Shown here piece after piece: positions 43,373 to 52,836 of a stretch of 64,000 nt of DNA. Source of the DNA: JASHPR01 sp963842355 (lineage in GTDB: Bacteria; Actinomycetota; Actinomycetes; Streptosporangiales; Streptosporangiaceae); assembly GCA_963842355.1 (NCBI GenBank), contig CAWJGC010000008.1, positions 62,001-126,000 on the forward strand, in the 5' to 3' direction. The position numbers and the translations under genes were made by a program. Positions within the stretch are counted from its first letter, which is position 1, and every line of letters starts with the position of its first letter. A model generated the notes under the pieces. It ran no database searches. It was not told the DNA's origin and was given only the letters and a program-made list of their open reading frames with translations.

Positions 43373-44116
43373 TCACTCCCCCTTCACGGCGCCGCCGAGG
43401 TAGAGCGCGCCGATCTCGGGATGCTCGAGCACCTCCCGCCCGGTGCCGGCCAGGCGCACCCGCCCGTTCTCCATCACCACGCCGTGCGTCGACAGGCGCA
43501 GGCCCGCCCGCGCGTTCTGCTCCACGAGCAGGATCGTCTTGCCGCTGGCGTTCATCATCGCGACCGCGTCGAAGACGGACCGGAGCACCCGCGGCGACAG
43601 GCCCATCGACGGCTCGTCCAGGATCACCAGGCCCGGGTCCAGCATCAGGCAGCGGGCAAACTCCACGAGCCGCTGCTCCCCGCCGGACAGGCTGCCGGCC
43701 TTCTTCCCGGCCCACGCCCCGACCTGCGGGAAGGCCTCCTGGATGGCGGCGAGCCTGCGGGCGAGGACCGAGCGGTCCCGGACGATGTAGCCGCCGAGTT
43801 CGATGTTCTCCCTGACCGTCATGTCCCGGAACAGGCTGTGGTTCTGCGGCACGTGCGCCAGCCCCAGGTCCAGGATCTGCCGCGGGCTCTTGCCGACCAG
43901 CGACACCCCGCGGAACGTGATGCTGCCCTTCCGCGGCCGCAGCAGCCCGCTGATCGTCGCGAGCAGCGTCGACTTGCCGGCCCCGTTCGGCCCGACGACG
44001 CAGGTGACCCCGCCCTCGGCCACGGTCATGGAGACGTCGTGCAGGACGTCCCCGCCGCCGTAGCCGGAGACCAGCCCCTCGACGACGAGCGCTGCCTCAC
44101 CCCGCGTCGGCGTCAT
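43373..44116 (-). CDS. livF: Branched-chain amino acid-type ABC transporter ATPase, LivF
   Basis: 247 residues: Walker A GPNGAGKST, signature LSGGEQRLVEFARCLMLDP, Walker B LVILDEPSMGL, and the LivF-typical IAHVPQNHSLFRDMTVRENIELG. It works with LivG on the cytoplasmic face of the LivHM permease. Its start overlaps the livG stop by 20 bases. It is the last gene of the operon livK-livH-livM-livG-livF. Confidence 0.92.
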   Translation of the reverse strand: MTPTRGEAALVVEGLVSGYGGGDVLHDVSMTVAEGGVTCVVGPNGAGKSTLLATISGLLRPRKGSITFRGVSLVGKSPRQILDLGLAHVPQNHSLFRDMTVRENIELGGYIVRDRSVLARRLAAIQEAFPQVGAWAGKKAGSLSGGEQRLVEFARCLMLDPGLVILDEPSMGLSPRVLRSVFDAVAMMNASGKTILLVEQNARAGLRLSTHGVVMENGRVRLAGTGREVLEHPEIGALYLGGAVKGE

Positions 44117-44876
44117 CGTCCTCCTCCGCCGTGCCGAGATAGGCGTCGAGCACCCGCGGGTCCTCCCTGATGATCTGGGGCGGCCCCGTGGCCACGACGG
44201 TGCCGTAGTCGAGGACCGCGATGTGCCCGCACAGGTCCATCACGAAGTCCATGTTGTGCTCCACGATCAGGAACGTCTTCCCAGCCGCGTTCAGCTCCCG
44301 GATCCGGCCGGCGATGTGGCGGATCAGCGACGGGTTGACCCCGCCGGCCGGCTCGTCGAGCAGCACGACCGCCGGGTCGGCGACGAGCACGTAGGCCAGT
44401 TCGAGCAGCTTGCGCTGGCCGTAGGACAGGGTCTCGGCCAGCGCGTCCGCGTGGCCGGCTATCCCGGTGAACTCCAGCAGTTCCGTGGCCCGCCGCCGGT
44501 CGGCGGGGCCGCCGGCCCGGGCCAGCGGGTTGCGGAACCGGCCGTGCCCCGCGCTCGCGTGCTGGGTGGCCACCAGCATGTTCTCCATGACCGTGAGCCG
44601 GGGGAAGATCCGGGTGAGCTGGAAGGTCCGGCCGACCCCGAGGGCGAACACGCGCTGCGGCGGCGCGTTGGTGATCTTCCTGCTGCCGAGGTACACATGG
44701 CCGGCGTCGAGGCGCTCGTACCCGGTGATGACGTTGAACAAGGTGGTCTTGCCCGAGCCGTTCGGCCCGATCAGCGCGGTGATGCTGCCCTGCTCCACCT
44801 CGACCGTGCAGTCCTCGAGCGCCTGCACGCCGCCGAATGCCTTGCCGACGTGCTCGGCCCGCAGGATCGCGGTCAC
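44097..44876 (-). CDS. livG: Branched-chain amino acid-type ABC transporter ATPase, LivG
   Basis: 259 residues from a GTG at 44876 (VTAILRAEHVGKAFGGVQAL). Walker A GPNGSGKTT, the LivG-specific VGRTFQLTRIFPRLTVMENMLVA, signature LSYGQRKLLELAYVLVADP and the EPAGGVNP Walker B region are clear. It overlaps the livM stop by four bases. Open frame upstream of the GTG is low-complexity and not used. Confidence 0.92.
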   Translation of the reverse strand: MTAILRAEHVGKAFGGVQALEDCTVEVEQGSITALIGPNGSGKTTLFNVITGYERLDAGHVYLGSRKITNAPPQRVFALGVGRTFQLTRIFPRLTVMENMLVATQHASAGHGRFRNPLARAGGPADRRRATELLEFTGIAGHADALAETLSYGQRKLLELAYVLVADPAVVLLDEPAGGVNPSLIRHIAGRIRELNAAGKTFLIVEHNMDFVMDLCGHIAVLDYGTVVATGPPQIIREDPRVLDAYLGTAEEDDDADAG

Positions 44877-46003
44877 CGCGGGTTCTCCGTCCCGGACGTT
44901 CCGGGCCGGCCGGCCGCACCGGCGCTGGCCGCGCTCGCGTCGGCCGGGCCCGTTCCGGGCGGGGCCGCGGTCGCACCGGGCCGGGGGGCGGCCCCGCGGC
45001 GGCGCCGCGCCTGCCACCGCCTGATCCACTCGCCGCCGGTGGGTATCACCCCGCGCGGCAGCAGCAGGATCACCGCGAGGAACAGCACGCCGAGCAGGAT
45101 CTCGCTGAGGTAGTCGTTGGTGATCGTCGTGGTGAGGTACTGCTGGGCGGGCTCGATGATCAGCGCGCCGAGCACCGGGCCGGCGACCGTGCCGAGGCCG
45201 CCGAGGAAGGCCATCAGCGCCACGGACAGATCGAAGATCGGGTCGAAAGCGAACTGCGGGAGCGCCTCGCCGACGAAGTAGAACCAGAGCCCGCCGACCA
45301 GGCCGGTGATGAACGCGGAGATCACGAAGGCCGTGAGCTTCACCCGCATGGCCCGGACGCCGAGCCCCCGGGCGCGGTCCTCGTCGTCGCGGATGGCCCG
45401 GAGTTGCAAGCCGAACCTGGATCTCCGGATCAGCCAGGCGAGCGCCGTGGTGGCCGCGGCGATGGCCAGCGCGATGTAGTAGAAGGGATCATTGTAGGTC
45501 GCCGGCTGCCAGTTGAGGATCGGCGCGATGATCCCGGTGGACCCGGCGGTGAACGAGAAGTTGAACGCCATGAGCTGGAAGATGAAGAAGAACGCGATCG
45601 TGATCACGACGAACGTGTGCCGCCGGACCCGCAGCGCGACCAGGCCCAGCGGGACGGCGATCACCGCGCCCACGCCGGCGGCCAGCGGCAGCAGGGCGAA
45701 CACCGCGTTCCCGGTGAGGTGCCAGTCCCTGGCCCCGATCGCCACCGCGTAGGCGCCGCTGCCGAAGAACACGGCGTGGCCCAGGGAGATGTAGCCCGAG
45801 TAGCCGGAGAAGATGTTCCAGGCGGCCGCCGCGGCCGCGAAGATCACCGCGTCCACGGCGATGGTGGTCACCAGCCCGTTGGTGAAGACCACCGGGAAGA
45901 CGGCGAGCACGGCGGCGACCGCGAGGATTCCCGCGCCGCGCCAGGCGGCGACCGCCCGCCGCGACGTGATCAGGGCCGCCCCGTCCGCCATGCCCCGGCT
46001 CAC
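44873..46003 (-). CDS. livM: Branched-chain amino acid-type ABC permease, LivM
   Basis: 376 residues with about ten membrane helices. WNIFSGYSGYISLGHAVFFGSGAYA and the coupling segment RSRFGLQLRAIRDDEDRARGLGV are LivM landmarks. The C-terminal 45 residues are a charged Ala/Pro tail. It starts within the livH stop (ATGA); a Met four codons later is an alternative. Forms the import channel together with LivH. Confidence 0.92.
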   Translation of the reverse strand: MSRGMADGAALITSRRAVAAWRGAGILAVAAVLAVFPVVFTNGLVTTIAVDAVIFAAAAAAWNIFSGYSGYISLGHAVFFGSGAYAVAIGARDWHLTGNAVFALLPLAAGVGAVIAVPLGLVALRVRRHTFVVITIAFFFIFQLMAFNFSFTAGSTGIIAPILNWQPATYNDPFYYIALAIAAATTALAWLIRRSRFGLQLRAIRDDEDRARGLGVRAMRVKLTAFVISAFITGLVGGLWFYFVGEALPQFAFDPIFDLSVALMAFLGGLGTVAGPVLGALIIEPAQQYLTTTITNDYLSEILLGVLFLAVILLLPRGVIPTGGEWIRRWQARRRRGAAPRPGATAAPPGTGPADASAASAGAAGRPGTSGTENPR

Positions 46004-46881
46004 TGGGCCCGGGCCGCCTGCCGCCCGAACAGCCCGGCCGGGCGGAACGTGAGCACGAGCACGAGCGCCGCGTAGAACACGAGGATGGCCCAGTTCGGCG
46101 ACCAGATGTCGACGACCGACTCCAGGGTGATCATGAAGACGGCCGCGGCGAGCGCGCCGCCGATGCTGCCGAGCCCGCCGAGGATGATGATGGCGAGCAG
46201 CCGGGAGATCAGGTCGTAGCCGCTGTTGGGGTTGAACCCGCCGCTGGTCGCGCCGTACACCATGCCGCCGGCCGCGGTGACGGCCACGCCGATCCCGAAG
46301 GTCAGGGCGGCCACCCGGTTCACGTTGATCCCGATCAGCCGGGCCGCCGTCTGGTCCTGCATGGTGGCGCGGACGCTGCGGCCGAACTTGGTCCGGTAGA
46401 GCAGCCCGTAGAGCATGACCACCAGGACCACGGCGAGCGCGAACCCGTACAGGTAGATGTAGGGCAGGTAGAAGCCGAAGACGCGCACGCTCGAGGTGAT
46501 GTACGAGGCCTTCAGCGACACGTAGCCGGGCCCGAACGCCGCGTACAGGATGCCCTCGGCGATGATCGCCACCGCGTAGCAGGCCAGCAGCGACATGGAG
46601 GTCCGTTCCCGGCCGCGCAGCGGGCGGATGAACGCCAGGTGGATGGTCACGCCGATGACGAACATCGCCGGCACGGTGACCAGCAGGCCGAGGAACAGGT
46701 CGATGTGCAGGTGCACGGAGAGCACGTAGCTGAGGTAGGCGCCGACCACCACCAGGATGCCCTGGGCGATGTTGATGATGTCGAGGACGCCGAAGATCAG
46801 CGTCAGCCCGACGGCCATCAGCGCGTAGACGCCGCCGCCGAGTATCCCGTCGACGATGGCCTCGTAGACCTGGCGTCCCAT
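46000..46881 (-). CDS. livH: Branched-chain amino acid-type ABC permease, LivH
   Basis: 293 residues and about eight membrane helices. VYALMAVGLTLIFGVLDIINIAQGILVVVGAY at the start and RTKFGRSVRATMQDQTAARLIGINVNRVA as coupling segment are typical of LivH. It lies 33 bases after livK and overlaps livM by four bases. Confidence 0.93.
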   Translation of the reverse strand: MGRQVYEAIVDGILGGGVYALMAVGLTLIFGVLDIINIAQGILVVVGAYLSYVLSVHLHIDLFLGLLVTVPAMFVIGVTIHLAFIRPLRGRERTSMSLLACYAVAIIAEGILYAAFGPGYVSLKASYITSSVRVFGFYLPYIYLYGFALAVVLVVMLYGLLYRTKFGRSVRATMQDQTAARLIGINVNRVAALTFGIGVAVTAAGGMVYGATSGGFNPNSGYDLISRLLAIIILGGLGSIGGALAAAVFMITLESVVDIWSPNWAILVFYAALVLVLTFRPAGLFGRQAARAQ

Positions 46882-46914
46882 ATCAGCTCCGTGCCGCTCC
46901 GTGCACCTCGGTTG

Positions 46915-48165
46915 TCACCCGGCCCAGTGCGGCTTCGGGTAGATGATCTTGACTGACCCGGGGGCGCTGACCGGGAGGACCTGGACGAACTTCCCGTCCT
47001 GCCACTGGAAGATGAACGCGGTGGCCACCAGGTTCTGGCCGAGGGCGTTGAACCGGACCGGGCCCTGCACGCTCTGCAGGGTGACGCCGCTGTGCAGGTA
47101 GCTGATCAGCGAGGAGTTGCTCAGGCTCTTGTTGTGCGTGACCGCCTGGTCCACCACCTGGCCGACCGAGTAGGCCTCGGCCACGTCGGCGTTGATGTCC
47201 GACGCGCTGCCGCCGTACTTGGCCACGTAGGCCTGGACCATGGCCTGGCTCAGCGGGTTCGGCGACCCCGGGTACCAGGCGTTGGGCACCATCATCCCGG
47301 TCGCGTTGGCCGTGCCGACCGCGCTGGTGAAGGCTCCGCCCTGGTCGGGGCCGGCCGCGGCGATGAAGATCTTCGGGTTAAAGTGCTGCTGCTCGAATGC
47401 GCTCATGAACGCCGACACGGTGGGCACGTCGGTCGAGCCGAGCACCACCATCTGCGCGCCGCTGGCCGCCACGTCGTCCGCGGGCGCCTTGTAGGCCGAC
47501 TCCTCCTCGGGGAAGATCTTGGAATAGACCGTCTTGATCCCGATCGGCTGCAATTTGCCCTGGGTGAGCAGCACCTGCGGGGTGGCGAACGGGTCGTTGG
47601 CCATCGGGTAGGCGCCGGTCGCCGGCCGCTGGCTGGCGGGCATCGACTCCACCCACGCGGTGAACGGGTCAAGCTCGTTGGCGACGGGCAGGCTCACGTC
47701 GAAGACGTTGTTGAGCTTCTGCGCGAACACGAGCCCCCCGCCGCCGGCGCCCTCGACGAACGCGTAGCCGTACCGGTGGGCCGCGGCCGAGGCCGGCGCG
47801 GTCAGCAGCGTGGAGAACGGGCCGAACGTCAGGTCAACGTGATTAACGGTGATCAGTTTCTGGTAGTTGGTGACGACCTGCGTGGGAGAGCTGTTGTCGT
47901 TCAGTATGTCCAGCTTGACCTGGCGGCCGAGGATGCCGCCCGCCTTGTTGACCTCGCTCACCCAGAGGTTGTACCCCTTCTGGAACGCCTGGCCGTCGAC
48001 CGAGAAGTCTCCGGTCAGCGACAGCGACGCGCCGATGACGATCGGCGTCTTGCTGCCCGACCCGGCGGACGAACCGCTGCCGTTGCTGCTGCAGCCGGCG
48101 GCCGCGGCTGCCGTCAGGCAGGCCGCGGCGGCCAGAGACAAGAACCGGGCGTGGTGATATCTCAT
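46915..48165 (-). CDS. ABC transporter substrate-binding lipoprotein, LivK-like
   Basis: 416 residues. A lipoprotein signal peptide (MRYHHARFLSLAAAACLTAAAAAG) ends at Cys25 in a perfect lipobox, making it a client for Lgt and anchoring it outside the membrane. The type I periplasmic fold IVIGASLSLTGDFSVDGQAFQKGYNLWVSEVN and ILNDNSSPTQVVTNYQKLI follow. The binding-site segment differs from true leucine-binding proteins, so the ligand may be another amino acid, an amide or an aromatic acid. First gene of the importer operon. Confidence 0.9.
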   Translation of the reverse strand: MRYHHARFLSLAAAACLTAAAAAGCSSNGSGSSAGSGSKTPIVIGASLSLTGDFSVDGQAFQKGYNLWVSEVNKAGGILGRQVKLDILNDNSSPTQVVTNYQKLITVNHVDLTFGPFSTLLTAPASAAAHRYGYAFVEGAGGGGLVFAQKLNNVFDVSLPVANELDPFTAWVESMPASQRPATGAYPMANDPFATPQVLLTQGKLQPIGIKTVYSKIFPEEESAYKAPADDVAASGAQMVVLGSTDVPTVSAFMSAFEQQHFNPKIFIAAAGPDQGGAFTSAVGTANATGMMVPNAWYPGSPNPLSQAMVQAYVAKYGGSASDINADVAEAYSVGQVVDQAVTHNKSLSNSSLISYLHSGVTLQSVQGPVRFNALGQNLVATAFIFQWQDGKFVQVLPVSAPGSVKIIYPKPHWAG

Positions 48166-48296
48166 CCCCGGTCCTCCTTCCGATTGATGAATAGCCGTTT
48201 AGTACCCGACCTGCCGCGCGGCGAGGCCGGGCGGTCCTGGCGGAGTTAACCGGAGCGGCCGGCCTGCGGCGGGCCGCGGGTGGTGAGGCCGGTGGC

Positions 48297-49277
48297 TCAC
48301 CGTTCTTCCTCTCCCCCGGTGTGCTCGCCCCCGGTGCCGGCGGCCGGCTCCAGGCCGTCGGAAACATCTACGTTCTCGCTGGTCAGCTCCAGGCCAGCCG
48401 ACTGGGCCTGTAGCTCGAGCAACGCCGCGAAGTCCAGTTCACCGTAGCCGCGGCCGACCAGGCCCTGCACGATCTGATGGACTAGCGAGGCCACGGGGAG
48501 CGGGACCTCGCGCTCGCGCGCGGCGGCCAGGCCAAGGTCGAAGTCCTTGCGCAGCAGCGCGGAAGTGAACGTGGGCGTGAAGTCCAGGTTGACGAACGCG
48601 GGGGTCTTGTACCGCGTGAACAGCGAGCCCATCACGCTGGCGTTGATGCAGGCGAGGAACGGCTCCCGGGCGACCCCGCTCTTCTGGGCCAGTACGGTGA
48701 TCTCCGCCATGGACTGGGCCACCGTACCCAGGAAGAGGTTATGGCAGAGTTTCACGATCCGGGCGAGTTCCCCCTCCCCCACGTACCTCGCGCCCGTGCC
48801 GAGCAGTTTCAGGTACGGCTCAGCGGCCTCGAACGCCTCCCGCGGGCCGGAGACGGCCAGGGTCAGCCGGCCCGCCCTGGCCACCCGGGGATTGCCCATG
48901 ACCGGTGCCGCGAGCAGCGCCGCGCCGCGGGCGCCCGCCTGCTGGCGGATGTGCGCGGACGCGTCCGCCGAGATGGTCGAGCAGTCGACCAGGATCGACG
49001 GCACCGCGCTCCCCGACATCAGCCCGCCCGGGCCGAGCACGCCGTCGAGGAGGTCCTCGGACGTGCCGACGGTGGCGAAGACGATGTCGCAGGCCGCCAG
49101 GTCCGCCGCGGAGTCGACGACCTTCGCCCCCAGCGCGGCCAGCGGCTGCGCTTTGGCCCGGGTCCGGTTGTAGACCGAGACGTCACAGCCGGCCGTCAGC
49201 AGCCGGCTGGCCAGCTCCGCGCCCATCCGCCCGGTTCCCAGCCAGCCGAGCCGACGGTCGCCGCGCTGATCTGCCAT
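48297..49277 (-). CDS. Beta-hydroxyacid dehydrogenase (3-hydroxyisobutyrate dehydrogenase family)
   Basis: 326 residues of the HIBADH/tartronate-semialdehyde reductase family. The NAD(P) loop LGWLGTGRMGAELA, the substrate loop DCSTISADASAHI and the catalytic Lys in ARIVKLCHNLFLGTV are all present, and APVMGNPRVARAGRLTLAVSG fits. It oxidises a 3-hydroxyacid or reduces a semialdehyde. The polar C-terminal extension (about 30 residues) is unusual. It lies 131 bases upstream of the importer genes on the same strand and probably acts on the imported compound. Confidence 0.87.
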   Translation of the reverse strand: MADQRGDRRLGWLGTGRMGAELASRLLTAGCDVSVYNRTRAKAQPLAALGAKVVDSAADLAACDIVFATVGTSEDLLDGVLGPGGLMSGSAVPSILVDCSTISADASAHIRQQAGARGAALLAAPVMGNPRVARAGRLTLAVSGPREAFEAAEPYLKLLGTGARYVGEGELARIVKLCHNLFLGTVAQSMAEITVLAQKSGVAREPFLACINASVMGSLFTRYKTPAFVNLDFTPTFTSALLRKDFDLGLAAAREREVPLPVASLVHQIVQGLVGRGYGELDFAALLELQAQSAGLELTSENVDVSDGLEPAAGTGGEHTGGEEER

Positions 49278-49304
49278 GTCGTCACCCGCCCCGAGCCTTG
49301 ATCC

Positions 49305-49316
49305 ACAATCGTTTGC
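49305..49316. promoter_or_regulatory. Candidate LacI-family operator in the dehydrogenase/hydrolase gap
   Basis: ACAATCGTTTGC, an imperfect dyad centred on CG with a GCAAAC half-site, the general form of LacI/GalR operators. It lies 28 bases upstream of the dehydrogenase and about 130 bases before the divergent hydrolase. A related sequence precedes the LacI gene itself at 51637-51648. Confidence 0.4.
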
Positions 49317-49442
49317 GCCTGCCGTTGCGCACGAGCGTGGACTACTCGTCGCCGGTTGTCAACGGCGGTCGGCCAAGCTGTTACCTGATCGGGAGGACCG
49401 GCATGTCCGCCGGCCCGGTGCCACCGGATGGACACTAGGGTC

Positions 49443-50528
49443 ATGGCAGACCGACGCGTCGCGACGGCCGTCGAGCACTGGGCGGCCCGCTTCACCGCCA
49501 ACGGCGTGGACTCGTCCGACTTCACGCGGGTGACCTCCGTGATCGATCGCTGGGACGAGTGGTGCGCCGCGTGGTGCCGCGCCGCCGCCGAGCACGAGGA
49601 CCTCGGCCGGCGGGCGCTCGGGGACGGGCGCAGCCGGTCCGGCGGCAGCCACCTGGCCCAGGCGGCCGTCTATTACCACTTCGCGAAGTTCCTGTTCGTC
49701 CAGGACCTGGGCCAGATGCGGGAGGCGCATGGCGCCGCGGTGCGCTGCCTGAACGACGCGCTGCCGTACCTCAGCCCGCCGGGCGAGCGGGTAGAGATAC
49801 CGTTCGACGGCGGGACGCTCGCCGGGATCCGGCGCCTTCCGGCCGGGCCGGGACCGCACCCGGCCGTGGTGCTGATTCCCGGGCTGGACTCGGCCAAGGA
49901 GGAGTTCCGCGCCACGGAGCAGCTGTTCCTCGACCGCGGCCTGGCCACGTTCTCGGTCGACGGGCCCGGGCAGGGGGAGGCAGAATACGATCTGGCCATC
50001 CGGCCGGACTGGGAGGTGCCCGGCGCGGCCATCCTGGACGCCGTGAGCGCGATGCCCGGCATAGACCCGGCCCGGATCGGGGTCTGGGGGGTCAGCCTGG
50101 GCGGCTACTACGCGCCCCGGCTGGCGAGCGGCGACCCGCGGGTGCGCGCCTGCGTCGCGCTGAGCGGGCCGTTCAGCTTCGGCCAGGCGTGGGAGCAGCT
50201 TCCCGAGCTGACCCGCGACGCGTTCCGGGTCCGGTCGAAGTCCGGGCGCGCGGACCAGGCCAGGCTCCGCGCGGACGAGCTGACCCTGGCCGGCCGGCTC
50301 AGCCGCCTGACCGCGCCGCTGCTGGTGGTGGCCGGGCAGCGGGACCGGATCATCGGCTGGCAGCAGGCGCGCCGGGTCGCCGACGAGGCGGCCGGGCCGG
50401 CCGAGTTTCTCCTGCTCGCCGACGGCGGCCACGGCTGCGCGAACGTGTCTTACCGGCACCGGCCGTACAGCGCCGACTGGATGGCCCGCCAGCTCAGCCC
50501 GGGACCCGCGCCGTGGAGCCGCGGATGA
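49443..50528 (+). CDS. Alpha/beta hydrolase, 2,6-dihydroxypseudooxynicotine hydrolase/FrsA-like
   Basis: 361 residues from the ATG at 49443. A helical N-terminal lid domain (residues 1-100, HLAQAAVYYHFAKFLFVQD) precedes the hydrolase core. PAVVLIPGLDSAKEEF, the nucleophile elbow WGVSLGGYYA, Asp in AGQRDRI and His in DGGHGCAN form the catalytic set. Relatives cleave C-C or ester bonds in aromatic or amide catabolism. It is divergent from the dehydrogenase/importer group and convergent, with a 35-base overlap, with the LacI gene. Confidence 0.82.
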   Translation: MADRRVATAVEHWAARFTANGVDSSDFTRVTSVIDRWDEWCAAWCRAAAEHEDLGRRALGDGRSRSGGSHLAQAAVYYHFAKFLFVQDLGQMREAHGAAVRCLNDALPYLSPPGERVEIPFDGGTLAGIRRLPAGPGPHPAVVLIPGLDSAKEEFRATEQLFLDRGLATFSVDGPGQGEAEYDLAIRPDWEVPGAAILDAVSAMPGIDPARIGVWGVSLGGYYAPRLASGDPRVRACVALSGPFSFGQAWEQLPELTRDAFRVRSKSGRADQARLRADELTLAGRLSRLTAPLLVVAGQRDRIIGWQQARRVADEAAGPAEFLLLADGGHGCANVSYRHRPYSADWMARQLSPGPAPWSRG

Positions 50529-51546
50529 CCAGCTCGGGCGCGAGGTAGAGGATCTTCACGGGGCCGGCGTGCTCGGCGATCCGCTCCAGCAGCAACTGGG
50601 CCGCCTCGGTGCCGACCTGGTAATGCGGGAACCTGATGGTGGTCAGCGGGGGGCGCAGCCGGTCGATGAACGGCATGTCGTTGAAGCCGACCACCGAGAT
50701 GTCTTCCGGGCAGCTCAGCCCGGCGTCGTCGAGCGCCGCGTAGCAGCCCACAGCCAGCATGTCGTTGCCCGCGGCGATGGCCGTGCATCCCGGTGGACCC
50801 GCTCGGCCCGCTCGGCCGGCGACCCGATCGAGCAGGAGACGGCTGCACCGCAGGCCCTCCTCGACGGTGAACGCCTTGGCGAAGACGATCAGGTCGGGGT
50901 CGACCTGCAGGCCGCCGGATTCCATGGCGGTGACGAACCCCCGGTACCGGCTGAGCCCGGTGGACATCTCCTGCGGGCCCGCGATGTGGGCGATGCGGCG
51001 GTGCCCGAGCGCGCTGAGGTGCGCGACGGCCATCCGGACGCCGCGCTCGTTGTCGACCGAGACCGACGGGAAGCTGTAGTCCTGCGCCAGCCGGTTGATC
51101 AGCACGACCGGCAGGTCGGCCCGGGACGCCTCGGCCAGCAGCGGATGGTGCAGCCGCGCGGTGGCCAGCACCAGGCCGTCGACGTGCCGGGCCCGCATCT
51201 GCTCGAACACCAGGCGCTCACGCTCGTCGTCGGAGTCGGTGTTGCCGATCAGGGCCACGTAGCCCGCGGCGGCCAGCCGGTCCTCCAGGCCGCGGACGAT
51301 CGGCGGGAACAGCGGGTTGTTCAGGTCGGGGATCAGCACGCCCACCGTGTGCGAGCGCCGCGTGCGCAGGCTCCTGGCCACCGGGTTGGGGTGGTACCCG
51401 AGGGCCGCGGCGGCGTCGAGCACCCGGCGCGCGGTGTCCTCGCTGACCAGGATGCGGGTCTCGGGGTTCAGCGCGCGGGAGGCGGTGGCGGGGTGCACGC
51501 CGGCGCGGACCGCCACGTCCCTGAGCGTCACAGGCAGGTCAGCCAT
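50494..51546 (-). CDS. LacI-family transcriptional regulator
   Basis: 350 residues: N-terminal LacI HTH (VTLRDVAVRAGVHPATASRALN), hinge helix region (YHPNPVARSLRTRRSHTVGVLIPD) and a periplasmic-binding-protein-like sensor to the end. It normally represses transport and catabolic genes until its ligand appears. Dyads with GCAAAC-type halves lie in front of its own gene and in the dehydrogenase/hydrolase gap, so it probably controls the 43-51 kb catabolic block. Confidence 0.93.
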   Translation of the reverse strand: MADLPVTLRDVAVRAGVHPATASRALNPETRILVSEDTARRVLDAAAALGYHPNPVARSLRTRRSHTVGVLIPDLNNPLFPPIVRGLEDRLAAAGYVALIGNTDSDDERERLVFEQMRARHVDGLVLATARLHHPLLAEASRADLPVVLINRLAQDYSFPSVSVDNERGVRMAVAHLSALGHRRIAHIAGPQEMSTGLSRYRGFVTAMESGGLQVDPDLIVFAKAFTVEEGLRCSRLLLDRVAGRAGRAGPPGCTAIAAGNDMLAVGCYAALDDAGLSCPEDISVVGFNDMPFIDRLRPPLTTIRFPHYQVGTEAAQLLLERIAEHAGPVKILYLAPELVIRGSTARVPG

Positions 51547-51581
51547 CAGCAGTTACGCTCCGCTCTGCGCGGGTCCGGTTC

Positions 51582-52835
51582 CTAGAATGTTCCCGCTGAC
51601 TCCTTCGGCATGCTATCTGCCTGCGGCGACGTGGTCGCAACCGTTTGCCCGACACCCCGGTCGCGCCTGCTGGCCAGATACCCGGCGGAGGATGCGATCA
51701 CGGCGGCCATCGCGAGCAGCAGCACGCGATAGCTCACGACCGCGATCAGCGCGGCGCCGAGCGCGATCGACGCGGCCTGGGGCACCATGATCACGAACTC
51801 GAGCGCCGCGTCGACCCGGCCCAGGAGGGCACCCGGCGTACGGCGCTGGATGAGGGTGACCGCGCCGACGTTGATCCAGACGATGCAGGCGCCGAGCGCC
51901 GCGCTCGCGACGAGCACCAGCGGCAGCGAGGCCGTGATCATCAGCAGCGCGGCCGCCGCGCAGGCGGCGAGGCCGCCGGCGACCAGCGCCCGCTCGCTCG
52001 TGCGCCGCATGACCGGCCCGGCCAGGATGCCGCCGACCACCGCTCCCGTGCCCTGCAGGCTGGTCAGCACGCCCAGGAACTCCGGGTTCCGGCGCAGGCC
52101 CTGTGCGATGACCGCGAACGGCACGGTCTCGAAGAAGCCGAACGCGGTCGCCGCGATCAGGCACGCGACCATCGGCTGCCGCAGGGCGGGGGTGCGCGCG
52201 ACGTACCGCATCCCGGCGCTGAACTCGTCCCGCCAGCCACCCCCCGGCGCGGCTGCGCGAGCCGGGCGCGGCTCGCGCAGCCGGAGCGCGAGCACGGTGG
52301 CCGCGGCCACCACGAACGTCCCCGCGTCCAGCAGGATCACCGGCATCGCCCCCACCCAGGCGAGCAGCCCGGCGCCGAGCAGCGGGGTGATCACCCGCAG
52401 GCCCTGCGACGCCATCTGCAGCACGGAGTTGGCCTCGCCGAGCAGGTCGCCGGGGACCATGTGCGCGAGCAGCGCGGTCTGCGCCGACGTGATCAGGCTG
52501 TTGGCCACCCCGTAGCCGAACATGACGAGGTAGATCAACCAGACCTGGCCGCGGCCGTGCACGAGCAGCAGCGCGCACACTCCCGTCGCGGTGCCCAGGT
52601 TCACGGCGATCAGCAACGGCCGGCGCCGGACCCGGTCGACGATGACCCCGGACACGGGCGCGGCCAGGCATCCGCAGACGAACGCGAAGAAGGTCAGCCC
52701 GGCCGCGCTGTTGCTGCCGGTCAGGATCTTGACCCAGATCCCCATCGCCAGCCACAAGGCGCTGTCGCCGATCACCGACAGGCTCTGGCCCGCGATGTAC
52801 GTCCGGGCGTCACGGTCGGAGAAAAGCCGGCGCAT
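51582..52835 (-). CDS. MFS_3-type exporter
   Basis: 417 residues from the ATG at 52835. The opening RDARTYIAGQSLSVIGDSALWLAMGIWVK and 12 membrane helices fit the MFS_3/EntS-like group of multidrug or siderophore exporters. The loop VDRVRRRPLLIAVNL after helix 2 is the MFS motif A. The start follows the ArsR stop by one base, so the pair is one operon and the regulator probably controls the pump. A candidate LacI operator lies inside the last codons. Confidence 0.88.
   Translation of the reverse strand: MRRLFSDRDARTYIAGQSLSVIGDSALWLAMGIWVKILTGSNSAAGLTFFAFVCGCLAAPVSGVIVDRVRRRPLLIAVNLGTATGVCALLLVHGRGQVWLIYLVMFGYGVANSLITSAQTALLAHMVPGDLLGEANSVLQMASQGLRVITPLLGAGLLAWVGAMPVILLDAGTFVVAAATVLALRLREPRPARAAAPGGGWRDEFSAGMRYVARTPALRQPMVACLIAATAFGFFETVPFAVIAQGLRRNPEFLGVLTSLQGTGAVVGGILAGPVMRRTSERALVAGGLAACAAAALLMITASLPLVLVASAALGACIVWINVGAVTLIQRRTPGALLGRVDAALEFVIMVPQAASIALGAALIAVVSYRVLLLAMAAVIASSAGYLASRRDRGVGQTVATTSPQADSMPKESAGTF
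51637..51648. promoter_or_regulatory. LacI-type dyad GCAACCGTTTGC upstream of the LacI gene
   Basis: Near-perfect 12-base dyad centred on CG, about 90 bases upstream of the LacI-family start on the minus strand, inside the 3' end of the exporter gene. Its form fits autoregulation by LacI-type proteins. Confidence 0.4.
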
Positions 52836-52836
52836 C

